A stretch of DNA of 64,000 bases, taken from the NCBI RefSeq assembly GCF_018332695.1, contig NZ_BOQN01000059.1:124001-188000 (forward strand). Direction: 5' to 3'. A program made the position numbers and the translations under genes. Below are positions 8,060-17,241 of the stretch, piece after piece. The notes under the pieces are model-generated. The model was given only the letters and a program-made list of their open reading frames with translations, searched no databases and was not told where the DNA came from. Within the stretch, counting starts at the first letter, position 1; every line of letters starts with the position of its first letter. This DNA is from Paractinoplanes toevensis. Lineage in GTDB: Bacteria > Actinomycetota > Actinomycetes > Mycobacteriales > Micromonosporaceae.

Positions 8060-8878
8060 CGTCGCATGGAAGGCCTCGCCCAGGTGCGAGACCGCGAGCG
8101 TGGTGCCCCGGACGACCGCTGTCGCGAGGGCTTTCGCGCGGCTGGCGTGAGCCCGGCCCGGGTCCGTGTCGCCCGCGTAGGCCAGGTCGGGGTGCAGCAG
8201 TTGGATCGCGTGGACCAGCAGGTCGCCGGTGACGAGGAGACTGTCGTCGCCGTCCTCGACCAGCACCGTCTGGTGGCCGGGCGTGTGGCCCGGGGTCGCC
8301 AGCACGCGGATGCCGCTACTCACCGCGTGGTCGCCGTCGAGCACCTGCAACCGGCCCTGCGCCACCAGCGGCTCGATCAGCAGGTCGTATTGCCCGGCCT
8401 GGTGCCGGTTGGCGCGGTAGGCGTCGACGTCGGCCTGCTGGACGATCACCCGGGCCTGCTTGAACGGGGAGTCGCGCGGCACGGCCCAGCCCATGTGGTC
8501 GTTGTGCAGGTGAGTCAGCACGATCGCGGACACCTCTGACGGCTCGATGCCGGCCGTCGCGAGCTCGTCGGGCAGGTGACCCGGCACCGGGGCCCAATCG
8601 GCCGCCAGCGACCCCTCAGGGCCGATGCCCGCGTCGACCAGGGTGACCGGCCCGTCGCCGAGCCGGATCGCATAGCTCCGGTAGCGCAGCCACCACTCGC
8701 CGCCGGCACCGCACGCCGCCGGGTCGAGCGCATCGGCCGCCGCCCACTGCTCGGCGGTGGCATCGGGAAAGCTCTCCTGCCGGGGGTCGGGGAAGGGGCC
8801 CTCGGCGTCCTGCAAGGCGGTGACCGTGAGGCGGCCGACGGTGTGGGTGAGGGGCATGCGAAAGATTGTGCCGGGCAC
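8042..8878 (-). CDS. MBL-fold metallo-hydrolase
   Basis: A 278-aa member of the metallo-beta-lactamase superfamily, probably a Zn-dependent hydrolase of the lactonase/glyoxalase-like type. The metal-binding motif THLHNDHMGW (HxHxDH) is intact, followed by ATPGHTPGHQT and VTGDLLVH with further metal ligands, and a final SHLGEAF histidine. The substrate cannot be told. Translation could instead start at the internal ATG at 8857 (MPLTHTVGRL). The stop codon lies in the mdh terminator hairpin. It is transcribed toward mdh. Confidence 0.85.
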   Translation of the reverse strand: MPGTIFRMPLTHTVGRLTVTALQDAEGPFPDPRQESFPDATAEQWAAADALDPAACGAGGEWWLRYRSYAIRLGDGPVTLVDAGIGPEGSLAADWAPVPGHLPDELATAGIEPSEVSAIVLTHLHNDHMGWAVPRDSPFKQARVIVQQADVDAYRANRHQAGQYDLLIEPLVAQGRLQVLDGDHAVSSGIRVLATPGHTPGHQTVLVEDGDDSLLVTGDLLVHAIQLLHPDLAYAGDTDPGRAHASRAKALATAVVRGTTLAVSHLGEAFHATKKPGP

Positions 8879-8918
8879 GCGACGGTCGCCGCGTGCCCGT
8901 TTCGCGGGCTGTGGATAA

Positions 8919-10526
8919 CTACCTCGTCAGCGGGAAGACACCCTGATCGTCGTGCACGTCGTAGATCGGGCCGGAGTAGGCCGAGACGGACTTCGGCGCC
9001 GGCGACTCGCTCACCGAGGCGATCCCCGGCCGTCCGGCCTCGACCACGAACTCCGCGGCCGTCCGCACCGCGGCGGTGCTGGCCCAGACCGTGTCCACCA
9101 GGCGCAGGCGGGCGGCGAGCCGGGCCGCGGTGACGTCACACACCACGTACCCCCGCTGGTTGTCGATGTAGCGCCAGTGCGGGCTCTCCGCCATGATCGG
9201 GTCGTAGGTGGCGTGGAACGACGTCGTGTTGGGGTTGCCGCCCGAGGTGATCGAGGTGCCGGTGATCTCGGCCCCGACGATCGGGCCGGTGACGTCGTCG
9301 AAGTCCGGTCGCAGGTCGGAGACCCAGGTGCAGTGCCGGTCGCCGGTGAGGACCACCGGGTTGGCCACGTGCCCGTCGCCGAAGAACTCGAGCAGCCGCC
9401 GCCGCTGCGCCCGGTACCCGTCCCAGTTGTCGAAGTCGAAGGTCTGCGCCGGGCCGGCCTGCCGGTCGTTCTGCGCCCACATCACCTGGTTGGCGAGCAG
9501 GTTCCAGCGGGTGCCGCCGTGCCGCAGCCCGTCGACCAGCCAGCGTTCCTGCTCGGGCCCGGTCATGGTGAGCGACGGATCCTGGGCGGCGGCCAGGGTC
9601 GAAGGCTGATCGCTGCGGTACTGCCGGGTGTCCAGCACGTGCATGCTCGCCAGCGACCCGAACCGCAGCCGCCGGTAGACCTGCATGTCGAGGCCGCGCG
9701 GCAGCGACGACCGGCGCAGCGGCATGTGCTCGTAGTAGGCCTGGAACGCGGCGATCCGCCGGGCCCGGAAGGCCTCCGGGGTCTGCAGATCGGGGTCCTG
9801 CGGGATCTCGTCGGCCCAGTTGTTGTCGATCTCGTGATCGTCGAAGGTCACGATCCACGGAAAGGCCGCATGCGCGGCCTGCAAGGACAGATCACTTTTG
9901 TACGTGGCATGGCGGGCGCGATATTCGGCCAGCGAGTACGGCTCACCGGTGCCCTCGTGCTGCCGCACCGCCGCCGCGTTGCGGGCCCCCTCGTAGATGT
10001 AGTCGCCGAGGAACGCGACGAACGCCAGATCCTCCTGGGCCAGGTGCGAGTAGGCCGTGTAGTACCCGGCCTGGAAGTCCTGGCAGCTGGCGAAGGCGAA
10101 CCGCAACGAGCGCGGGTGGGCGTGCGCGGCCGGCGCCGTACGGGTCCGGCCGGTCTGGGATCTTTGTCCGCCGGCCAGGAAGCGGTAGTAGTAGACCGTC
10201 TCGGGCCGCAGTCCACGCACGTCGACGTGCACCGAGTGGCCGAGCGTGGGCCGGGCCAGGGCGAATCCGGCACGCCTTCCGCGCCGGAATCCCTCGTCGA
10301 GGGCGATCTCCCACTCCACCGGAACGGATTGATCTGACAAACCGGGCAGTCGCGTCCACAGAACGACGCCGTCAGGTAGTGGGTCGCCGGAGGCCACGCC
10401 GAGCGAGAACGCGTTCTCCGGCAGTGAGGTGCCGCGAACGAGTAGCGGTCCGGCGGCCACCGCGGCGCTGCCGGAGAGCAGGAGTCGTCGGCTGAGCGGC
10501 TGGTCGAGCTTCTCGGAAAGAGACAT
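8919..10526 (-). CDS. phoD: Alkaline phosphatase D family protein (PhoD-like), Tat-exported
   Basis: A secreted phosphodiesterase/phosphomonoesterase of the PhoD family, 535 aa, expected to release phosphate from organic esters outside the cell. The N-terminus has a twin-arginine signal (SRRLLLSGSAAVAAG), then the PhoD N-terminal domain (FSLGVASGDPLPDGVVLWTRL) and the metallophosphatase core with FASCQDFQAGYY, FLGDYIYEG, DDHEIDNNW and TGDRHCTW, the Ca/Fe-coordinating segments. I start at ATG 10526 so the signal peptide has a normal n-region; an upstream in-frame ATG at 10553 is possible. Divergent from icd. Confidence 0.88.
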   Translation of the reverse strand: MSLSEKLDQPLSRRLLLSGSAAVAAGPLLVRGTSLPENAFSLGVASGDPLPDGVVLWTRLPGLSDQSVPVEWEIALDEGFRRGRRAGFALARPTLGHSVHVDVRGLRPETVYYYRFLAGGQRSQTGRTRTAPAAHAHPRSLRFAFASCQDFQAGYYTAYSHLAQEDLAFVAFLGDYIYEGARNAAAVRQHEGTGEPYSLAEYRARHATYKSDLSLQAAHAAFPWIVTFDDHEIDNNWADEIPQDPDLQTPEAFRARRIAAFQAYYEHMPLRRSSLPRGLDMQVYRRLRFGSLASMHVLDTRQYRSDQPSTLAAAQDPSLTMTGPEQERWLVDGLRHGGTRWNLLANQVMWAQNDRQAGPAQTFDFDNWDGYRAQRRRLLEFFGDGHVANPVVLTGDRHCTWVSDLRPDFDDVTGPIVGAEITGTSITSGGNPNTTSFHATYDPIMAESPHWRYIDNQRGYVVCDVTAARLAARLRLVDTVWASTAAVRTAAEFVVEAGRPGIASVSESPAPKSVSAYSGPIYDVHDDQGVFPLTR

Positions 10527-10635
10527 AACTCGATGCGATCGTTGCCCGGCCACAGGCGGAGAACCTGAGGTAAAACGGGCAATAGCGATATGGATAACTC
10601 CAGGTCGGGGGCGGTCGACGATCTTCAGTCCCCGG

Positions 10636-10653
10636 GCAGTACGCTCGTACTGC
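10636..10653. promoter_or_regulatory. 18-bp palindrome upstream of icd
   Basis: GCAGTACG-ct-CGTACTGC is a perfect 8-2-8 inverted repeat centred 42 bp before the icd start. It contains TACGCT, which fits a TAnnnT -10 box, so a regulator bound here would block RNA polymerase. The icd ribosome site GAGAGGAGC lies at 10671-10679. The binding protein is unknown. Confidence 0.5.
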
Positions 10654-10686
10654 TAAGCATGTGTTTCGGGAGAGGAGCGCCGGCCG

Positions 10687-11901
10687 ATGGCGAAAATCAA
10701 GGTCACAAACCCGGTCGTGGAGCTCGACGGCGACGAGATGACCCGGATCATCTGGAAGCAGATCCGGGAGCAGCTGATCCTGCCCTACCTCGATGTCCCC
10801 CTCGAGTACTACGACCTGTCGATCCAGTACCGCGACGAGACCGACGACCAGGTGACGATCGACGCGGCCAACGCCATCAAGCGGCACGGCGTCGGCGTCA
10901 AGTGCGCCACCATCACGCCCGACGAGGCGCGGGTGGAGGAGTTCGGGCTCAAGAAGATGTGGCGGTCGCCGAACGGCACGATCCGCAACATCCTCGGCGG
11001 GGTCGTCTTCCGCGAGCCGATCATCATGTCCAACGTGCCCCGGCTGGTGCCGGGCTGGACCAAGCCGATCATCATCGGCCGGCACGCCCACGGCGACCAG
11101 TACAAGGCGACCGACTTCGTGGCTCCGTCGGCCGGCAAGTTCACCATGACCTTCACGCCCGAGGACGGTTCGGCGCCGATCGAGTTCCTGGTCGCCGACT
11201 TCCCGGCGGGCGGCGTCGGCATGGGCATGTACAACTACGACGAGTCGATCCGCGACTTCGCGCGCGCCTCGTTCCGGTACGGCCTGGCCCGCAACTACCC
11301 GGTCTACCTGTCGACGAAGAACACCATCCTCAAGGCGTACGACGGCCGGTTCAAGGATCTGTTCGCCGAGATCTTCGAAACCGAGTTCGCGTCGGAGTTC
11401 GCCGCCGCCGGCCTCACCTACGAGCACCGGCTCATCGACGACATGGTGGCCGCCGCGATGAAGTGGGAGGGCGGCTACGTCTGGGCCTGCAAGAACTACG
11501 ACGGTGACGTGCAGTCCGACACCGTGGCCCAGGGCTTCGGCTCGCTCGGCCTGATGACCAGTGTGCTGATGACGCCGGACGGCAAGACCGTCGAGGCGGA
11601 GGCCGCGCACGGCACGGTCACCCGGCACTACCGGCAGTGGCAGAAGGGCGAGAAGACCTCGACCAACCCGATCGCCTCGATCTTCGCCTGGACCGGTGGC
11701 CTCAAGCACCGCGGCGTGCTCGACGGCACCCCGGCGGTGACCGAGTTCGCCGAGACGCTGGAGAAGGTCTGCGTCGAGACCGTCGAGGGCGGCCAGATGA
11801 CCAAGGACCTCGCGCTGCTCATCAGCCGCGACGCCCCCTGGCTGACCACCGACGAATTCATGAACGCGCTGGACGAGAACCTGGCGCGCAAGTTCGCCTG
11901 A
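10687..11901 (+). CDS. icd: NADP-dependent isocitrate dehydrogenase
   Basis: Oxidative decarboxylation of isocitrate to 2-oxoglutarate with NADP in the TCA cycle. At 404 aa it is the homodimeric type shared with eukaryotes and mycobacterial Icd1, starting KVTNPVVELDGDEMTRIIW and containing KSPNGTIRN-like (MWRSPNGTIRNILGG) substrate-binding text and the EAAHGTVTRHYR motif. The start ATG follows GAGAGGAGC by 7 nt. An 18-bp palindrome lies in the promoter region and a strong terminator follows. Confidence 0.96.
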   Translation: MAKIKVTNPVVELDGDEMTRIIWKQIREQLILPYLDVPLEYYDLSIQYRDETDDQVTIDAANAIKRHGVGVKCATITPDEARVEEFGLKKMWRSPNGTIRNILGGVVFREPIIMSNVPRLVPGWTKPIIIGRHAHGDQYKATDFVAPSAGKFTMTFTPEDGSAPIEFLVADFPAGGVGMGMYNYDESIRDFARASFRYGLARNYPVYLSTKNTILKAYDGRFKDLFAEIFETEFASEFAAAGLTYEHRLIDDMVAAAMKWEGGYVWACKNYDGDVQSDTVAQGFGSLGLMTSVLMTPDGKTVEAEAAHGTVTRHYRQWQKGEKTSTNPIASIFAWTGGLKHRGVLDGTPAVTEFAETLEKVCVETVEGGQMTKDLALLISRDAPWLTTDEFMNALDENLARKFA

Positions 11902-11910
11902 TCTCCGCGA

Positions 11911-11945
11911 AAGCGGCCGCCGGCATTCGCCGGCGGCCGCTTTTT
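11911..11945 (+). terminator. Rho-independent terminator of icd
   Basis: A perfect 14-bp stem (11911-11924 with 11929-11942) with a 4-nt ATTC loop, ending in TTTTT, 9 bp after the icd stop. This is the clearest intrinsic terminator in the window. Confidence 0.92.
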
Positions 11946-12018
11946 CCTTGCCCGGGTGGCACGAAAGGTGGGTTCTTCGTCGTTGCGGTCAGGAGGCGTA
12001 CGCCGTGAGGATCGAGCC

Positions 12019-12939
12019 ATGGCCCACCACGTGCAGATCGTTCTCTTCGACGGGGTGCAGAGCCTCGACGTGACCGGCCCGCTCGAGGTGTTCACCTACG
12101 CGGGCGGCTACCGCGTGACGACCGCGAGCATCGACGGTGCTCCCACCCGTACGTCAAGCGGTCTGCTCCTCACCCCGGACGGCGCGCTGGGCGCGGCAAC
12201 CAGCGGAACCCTCGTCGTGCCCGGCGGCGAGGGCACCCGGGCGCCGCGGCCCGAGGTGGTGGCCTGGCTGCGCGCCGAGGGTCACCGCCCGGCCCGGATC
12301 ATGTCGGTCTGCACCGGTGCCTTCCTGCTGGCCGCGGCCGGTCTGCTGGCCGGCCACCGGGCGACCACGCACTGGCAGTACCACGCGTCGCTGGCCGGGC
12401 GGCACCCCGAGGTCGACGTCGACCCGGCGCCGATCTTCGTGCGGGACGGCCGGATCGCCACCTCGGCCGGCGTCACCACCGGCATCGACCTGGCGCTCGC
12501 GCTGGTCGAGGAGGACCGCGGCCGGGAGGTGGCCCTGGCCATCGCGCGCGGGCTGGTGATGTTCCTGCGCCGGCCGGGCGGGCAGAGCCAGTTCAGCGTG
12601 CAGCTGTCCGGTCAGGTCGCGCACCGGGAACCGCTGCGTGAGGTGCAGCGGATGATCGCCGATCATCCGGAGGCCGACCTGTCGGTGCCGGCCCTGGCCG
12701 CCCGCGCCAATCTTTCGCCGCGGCAGTTCAGCCGGGCCTTCGCCGCGGAGATCGGCATGCCGCCGGGCCGCTACGTCGACCGGGTCCGGCTGGAGACCGC
12801 CCGGCGCCTGCTGGAGGACACCACCGACGGCGTCTCCGAGGTGGCCCGGCGAGCCGGTTACGGCACGCCGGAAGCCATGCGCCGGGCCTTTCTCGCGGCC
12901 GTGGGCGTCGGCCCGGCCGAATACCGCCGCCGTTTCTGA
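12019..12939 (+). CDS. GlxA family transcriptional regulator (DJ-1/PfpI plus AraC HTH)
   Basis: A 306-aa regulator. The N-terminal half (about 1-185) is a DJ-1/PfpI amidotransferase-like domain with SVCTGAFLLAAAGLLAGHRATTHW, the nucleophile-elbow cysteine region; the C-terminal part is a double HTH of the AraC family (LSVPALAARANLSPRQFSRA, then VSEVARRAGYGTPEAMRRAF). Such proteins sense small metabolites through the PfpI domain. ATG 12019 gives a start at MAHHVQIVLFDG, typical of the family. It is 18 bp upstream of a second PfpI-fold gene, which is a likely target or partner. Confidence 0.88.
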   Translation: MAHHVQIVLFDGVQSLDVTGPLEVFTYAGGYRVTTASIDGAPTRTSSGLLLTPDGALGAATSGTLVVPGGEGTRAPRPEVVAWLRAEGHRPARIMSVCTGAFLLAAAGLLAGHRATTHWQYHASLAGRHPEVDVDPAPIFVRDGRIATSAGVTTGIDLALALVEEDRGREVALAIARGLVMFLRRPGGQSQFSVQLSGQVAHREPLREVQRMIADHPEADLSVPALAARANLSPRQFSRAFAAEIGMPPGRYVDRVRLETARRLLEDTTDGVSEVARRAGYGTPEAMRRAFLAAVGVGPAEYRRRF

Positions 12940-12957
12940 GGTCCGGAGGGACAACCC

Positions 12958-13590
12958 ATGAAGATCAACATCTTGCTGTACGACCAGGTCACCGCTCTCG
13001 ACGTCGTCGGCCCCTACGAGGTGCTGGCCCGCCTGCCCGGTGCCGAGGTCACGTTCGTGGCCGAGCGCGCCGGCCCGGTGGTCACCGACGCGGGCCCGTT
13101 GACGCTGGTGGCGACGGCGTCGCTGGACGAGGCGGGGCCGGCCGACCTGGTGCTGGTGCCGGGCGGTTACGCGCCGCCGCTCCGCCCCGGCCCGATCCTC
13201 GACTGGCTCCGGGCCGCCGACGCCGCGTCCACCTGGACCGCGTCGGTCTGCGTGGGCTCCCTGATCCTCGGCGCGGCCGGTCTGCTGCGGGGCCGCCGGG
13301 CCACGTCGCACTGGCTCACCCTGGACGAGCTCACCGCCTACGCCGCCGTGCCGGTGGCCGAGCGGGTGGTGTTCGACGGGAAGTACGCGACCGGCGCGGG
13401 CGTCTCGGCCGGCATCGACCTGGCCCTGGAGCTGGTGGCGCGGATCGCCGCGCCGGAGATCGCCCAGTCGATCCAGTTGGGCATCGAGTACGACCCGGCG
13501 CCCCCGTTCGAGGCCGGCTCGCCGACCAAGGCGCCCGGTCCGATCGTGCGGTTCCTCCGGGAAAACCGGAACCTGGTGGTACGCCTCTAG
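12958..13590 (+). CDS. DJ-1/PfpI family protein
   Basis: A 210-aa stand-alone PfpI-fold protein. It has the nucleophile-elbow motif SVCVGSLILGAAGLLRGRRATSHW and YATGAGVSAGIDLALELV, very like the domain of the regulator just upstream, but lacks the HTH. Related proteins are annotated as isonitrile hydratase-like or glyoxalase-type enzymes; the reaction cannot be told. RBS GGAGGG is just before ATG 12958. Probably in an operon with the upstream regulator. Confidence 0.83.
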   Translation: MKINILLYDQVTALDVVGPYEVLARLPGAEVTFVAERAGPVVTDAGPLTLVATASLDEAGPADLVLVPGGYAPPLRPGPILDWLRAADAASTWTASVCVGSLILGAAGLLRGRRATSHWLTLDELTAYAAVPVAERVVFDGKYATGAGVSAGIDLALELVARIAAPEIAQSIQLGIEYDPAPPFEAGSPTKAPGPIVRFLRENRNLVVRL

Positions 13591-13763
13591 AAGCATGTTG
13601 CAAATTGCAGGTCTATTTCCGTAACCGGGGGTTATAAACCTCGTTTTTCCCAGCGAAACGGAAATGCTGGTCGTGAAGCTGAGGGGTTCGCCCACCGATG
13701 GCTGCCTTGTCCCGGGCGCCGCTCGGTTCCCCTCGGTGATGCTTGCGGCCAGTCCCTTCCCCC

Positions 13764-13791
13764 GCGGGGGGCCTTGTCCCGGGCCCCCCGC
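13764..13791. terminator. GC-rich hairpin between convergent genes
   Basis: A perfect 10-bp stem (GCGGGGGGCC at 13764-13773, GGCCCCCCGC at 13782-13791) with an 8-nt loop, 7 bp beyond the stop of the DinB gene and about 170 bp after the PfpI gene. It probably ends transcription from one or both sides. The sequence CTTGTCCCGGGC occurs twice nearby (about 13706 and 13773). Confidence 0.5.
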
Positions 13792-13797
13792 CCCTAA

Positions 13798-14331
13798 TTA
13801 TTGGCCGATGCGGCCGTCGATGCGTTCTCTCAGGAAGTCGGCGTGGCCGTTGTGGCGGGCGTACTCCTCGATCATGTGGACCAGGACCTCGCGGAGGGCC
13901 AGGTCGCCGGCGCCGACGTAGCCGAGGTCGTCGAGGGACTCGACGTAGTCCTCGGCGAAGGCGACCTCCGAGCGCCAGCGCTCGAACGCCTCCTTGACCA
14001 CCGCCTCGTCGGCGACCGCCCCGTCGAAGTCACCGTCGCGGTTGCCGTCCTCGCGGTAGTGGCGGGGCACCTCGAAGCCCGCCAGGTGGATCCGGAACCA
14101 GCCCTGCTCCACGCCGGCCATGTGCCGCACCAAGCCCAGCAGCGACATCTTCGACGGCTCCACCGTGCGGGCGGCCATCTGCTCCGCGGTCAGGTCGGCG
14201 CACTTCAACTCGAGCGTCAGTCGCTGATCGCGGAGGTACCCGATGAGCGTGTCCCGCTCACCGATGAAGCCACCATCGGTGCGCGGGTCGTCGTCGGGAT
14301 GGACGAACATGTTGGACCAGGCGAATCCCAT
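13798..14331 (-). CDS. DinB/DUF664 family protein
   Basis: A 177-aa four-helix-bundle protein of the DinB/DUF664 superfamily, which in actinobacteria includes mycothiol-dependent S-transferases. LLGLVRHMAGVEQGWFR (first His ligand), then VLVHMIEEYARHNGHADFLRE (second and third His) form the expected metal triad. It has RBS GAGGGT before ATG 14331. It follows galT by 45 bp on the same strand. Substrate unknown. Confidence 0.83.
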   Translation of the reverse strand: MGFAWSNMFVHPDDDPRTDGGFIGERDTLIGYLRDQRLTLELKCADLTAEQMAARTVEPSKMSLLGLVRHMAGVEQGWFRIHLAGFEVPRHYREDGNRDGDFDGAVADEAVVKEAFERWRSEVAFAEDYVESLDDLGYVGAGDLALREVLVHMIEEYARHNGHADFLRERIDGRIGQ

Positions 14332-14376
14332 AGCACCGACCCTCTGTCACCGGATGCGCTCAGCGCAACCGCAGTC

Positions 14377-15461
<1,085 letters not shown>

Positions 15462-15465
<4 letters not shown>

Positions 15466-16238
15466 TGCGCGGTCACCACCACGAGCTCGGGCACGGTTTC
15501 CTCCAGTAGCGCACGGGATTGCTCGTCCAGGCCCTCGTCGGTGATGAGCACGTCGGCGCGCTCGAGCGGGACGATCGACGAGATGCCGACCGTGCCCCAC
15601 TTGGTGTGGTCGGCCAGCACGACGAGCCGCTCGGCCGCCTCGACCAGGGCGCGGTTGACGTCGGCTTCCATCAGGTTGGGCGTGGTGTAACCGGCCCGCT
15701 CGCTCATCCCGTGCACGCCGAGGAACAGCATGTCGAGGTGCAGGGACCGGATCGCGGCGACCGCGACCGAGCCGACCAGGGCGTCCGAGGGCGTGCGGGT
15801 GCCGCCGGTCAGGATCACCGTCTGGTCGGGGCGACCGGCCCGGTAGAAGACGTCGGCGACCGGGATCGAGTTGGTGACCACGGTCAGGTCGGGCACGTCG
15901 ACGAGGCGCTGGGCCAGCCCGGCCGTGGTGGTGCCGGCGGACAGCGCGATCGCGTCGCCGGGGGAGACCAGGGCGGCGGCGCGGGCGGCCATCGCGGCCT
16001 TCTCGGCGCGCTGGCGCACCGACTTGGCGGCGAAGCCGGGCTCGTGCGCGGAGCCGGGGCTCACCGTGGTGGCGCCGCCGTGTACCTTCGCCAGGAGGCC
16101 CCGGTCGGCCAGCGACTCGAGGTCGCGGCGGATCGTCATGTCGGAGACGCCGTACTCCGCGGCCAGCTCGCTGACCCGGACGCCGCCGGCGGCGCGGACC
16201 CGGTCGAGGATGGCGCTCTGGCGCTGTTGGGCTAGCAC
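15462..16238 (-). CDS. DeoR/GlpR family transcriptional regulator
   Basis: A 258-aa repressor-type regulator with an N-terminal winged HTH (QRQSAILDRVRAAGGVRVSE, then DMTIRRDLESLADRGLL) and a C-terminal sugar-phosphate-sensing domain (ALSAGTTTAGLAQRL and TNSIPVADVF). DeoR members usually repress the sugar operon they lead, and this gene overlaps galT by 4 nt, so it probably senses a galactose-pathway phosphate sugar and controls itself and galT. An inverted repeat at 16280-16311 upstream is a candidate operator. Confidence 0.9.
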
Positions 16239-16279
16239 TCAGGCCGATCCTGGATAAAGCTCAGTCGCACTAAATCGAA

Positions 16280-16311
16280 CACGCCCGAACACTACCGCGT
16301 GATCGGGCGTG
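16280..16311. promoter_or_regulatory. Inverted repeat upstream of the DeoR-galT operon
   Basis: CACGCCCGA (16280-16288) and TCGGGCGTG (16303-16311) are exact inverted 9-mers separated by 14 bp; the heptamer CGAACAC is also repeated 10 bp apart across the left arm. It lies 42 bp before the regulator start and 16 bp after the end of the GT2 gene, so it may be an operator of the DeoR protein or a terminator of the polysaccharide genes. Confidence 0.45.
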
Positions 16312-16326
16312 AGCGAAAGGGTGACT

Positions 16327-17241
16327 CTAGATACCTCGGCCCCGTTTGTGCAGGGCCGAAAGCACGTTCTCGACCTTGACCGCACCGGTCATCGCGGCGA
16401 GCGCAATGGCCGTGCGCGGCTCCTTCCAGTTGGCCCGCACCGCCTCCTTGCTGAACTGCCAGGCCTGGCTGCGGTTGCCGGTCGCGGCCGACCAGCAGGC
16501 CAGTTGCCCGTAGACCCGGGCCGCACCCGGGCGGCATCCGCTGATCTCCGGGTGACGTTGCATCATCCAGCGCAGCGAGGAGATCTTGGTGGCGTACTCG
16601 TAGGCGTAGTGCGAGGTGCGCCCCCACAGAACGCGCACCAGCGGCTCGTCGAGGTGCACGATCGGCGCCCGCCGCGCTGCCCGAAGGAGCAGATCCCAGT
16701 CCTCGTTCTGACTGCCCGGCGCGTCCTCGGCGACCAGGCCGACCGCATCGTCGGCGAACGCGTCCCGGCGCATCAGGAACGACGACGAGTGCAGCATCGC
16801 CATCCGGGAGCGGGCCAGCTCGTCGACCGTGACCCGGCTCCGGCCGGCCAGCCGCGGCGTGCACTTTCCCTCGAACTCGACCTCGATCGCACACGTGGCC
16901 ATCTCGGAGTCGGGCTCGGCCAGCAGGGCGGCCACCTGGCGGCGCAGCTTGTCCGGCAGCCAGCGGTCGTCGTCGTCGCAGAAGGCCACGTACTCGGTGT
17001 CCAGCGCCAGGATGCCGGTGTTGCGCGCGCCGGCCAGGCCGGACGTGCGCCAGTTGGTGAGCACCAGCACCTGTACGCCCTCGGTGGAGGCGAGCAGGTA
17101 GTCGGGTTCGGTCTGGTCGTAGACGACGAGGACCTTCAACTCACCGGGATAGCGCTGGTCGCGCACACCGGCGATGGCCTTGCGAACCAGCTCGGGCCGG
17201 TTGCGGGTGGGGATGATGACGCCTACCGACGGCCAGTTCAC
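16327..17241 (-). CDS. Family 2 glycosyltransferase
   Basis: A 304-aa GT-A fold transferase, probably adding a sugar from a nucleotide donor to a lipid-linked glycan on the cytoplasmic side. It has SVGVIIPTRNRPELVRKAI at the start, GLAGARNTGI, and the metal-binding AFCDDDDRWLPDKL (DDD in place of DxD), then a QNEDWDLLLRA acceptor-side motif. No membrane segment is obvious. Start GTG 17241 overlaps the sulfotransferase stop as GTGA, so the two are coupled; the frame continues far upstream inside that gene but is a shadow there. Confidence 0.9.
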   Translation of the reverse strand: MNWPSVGVIIPTRNRPELVRKAIAGVRDQRYPGELKVLVVYDQTEPDYLLASTEGVQVLVLTNWRTSGLAGARNTGILALDTEYVAFCDDDDRWLPDKLRRQVAALLAEPDSEMATCAIEVEFEGKCTPRLAGRSRVTVDELARSRMAMLHSSSFLMRRDAFADDAVGLVAEDAPGSQNEDWDLLLRAARRAPIVHLDEPLVRVLWGRTSHYAYEYATKISSLRWMMQRHPEISGCRPGAARVYGQLACWSAATGNRSQAWQFSKEAVRANWKEPRTAIALAAMTGAVKVENVLSALHKRGRGI

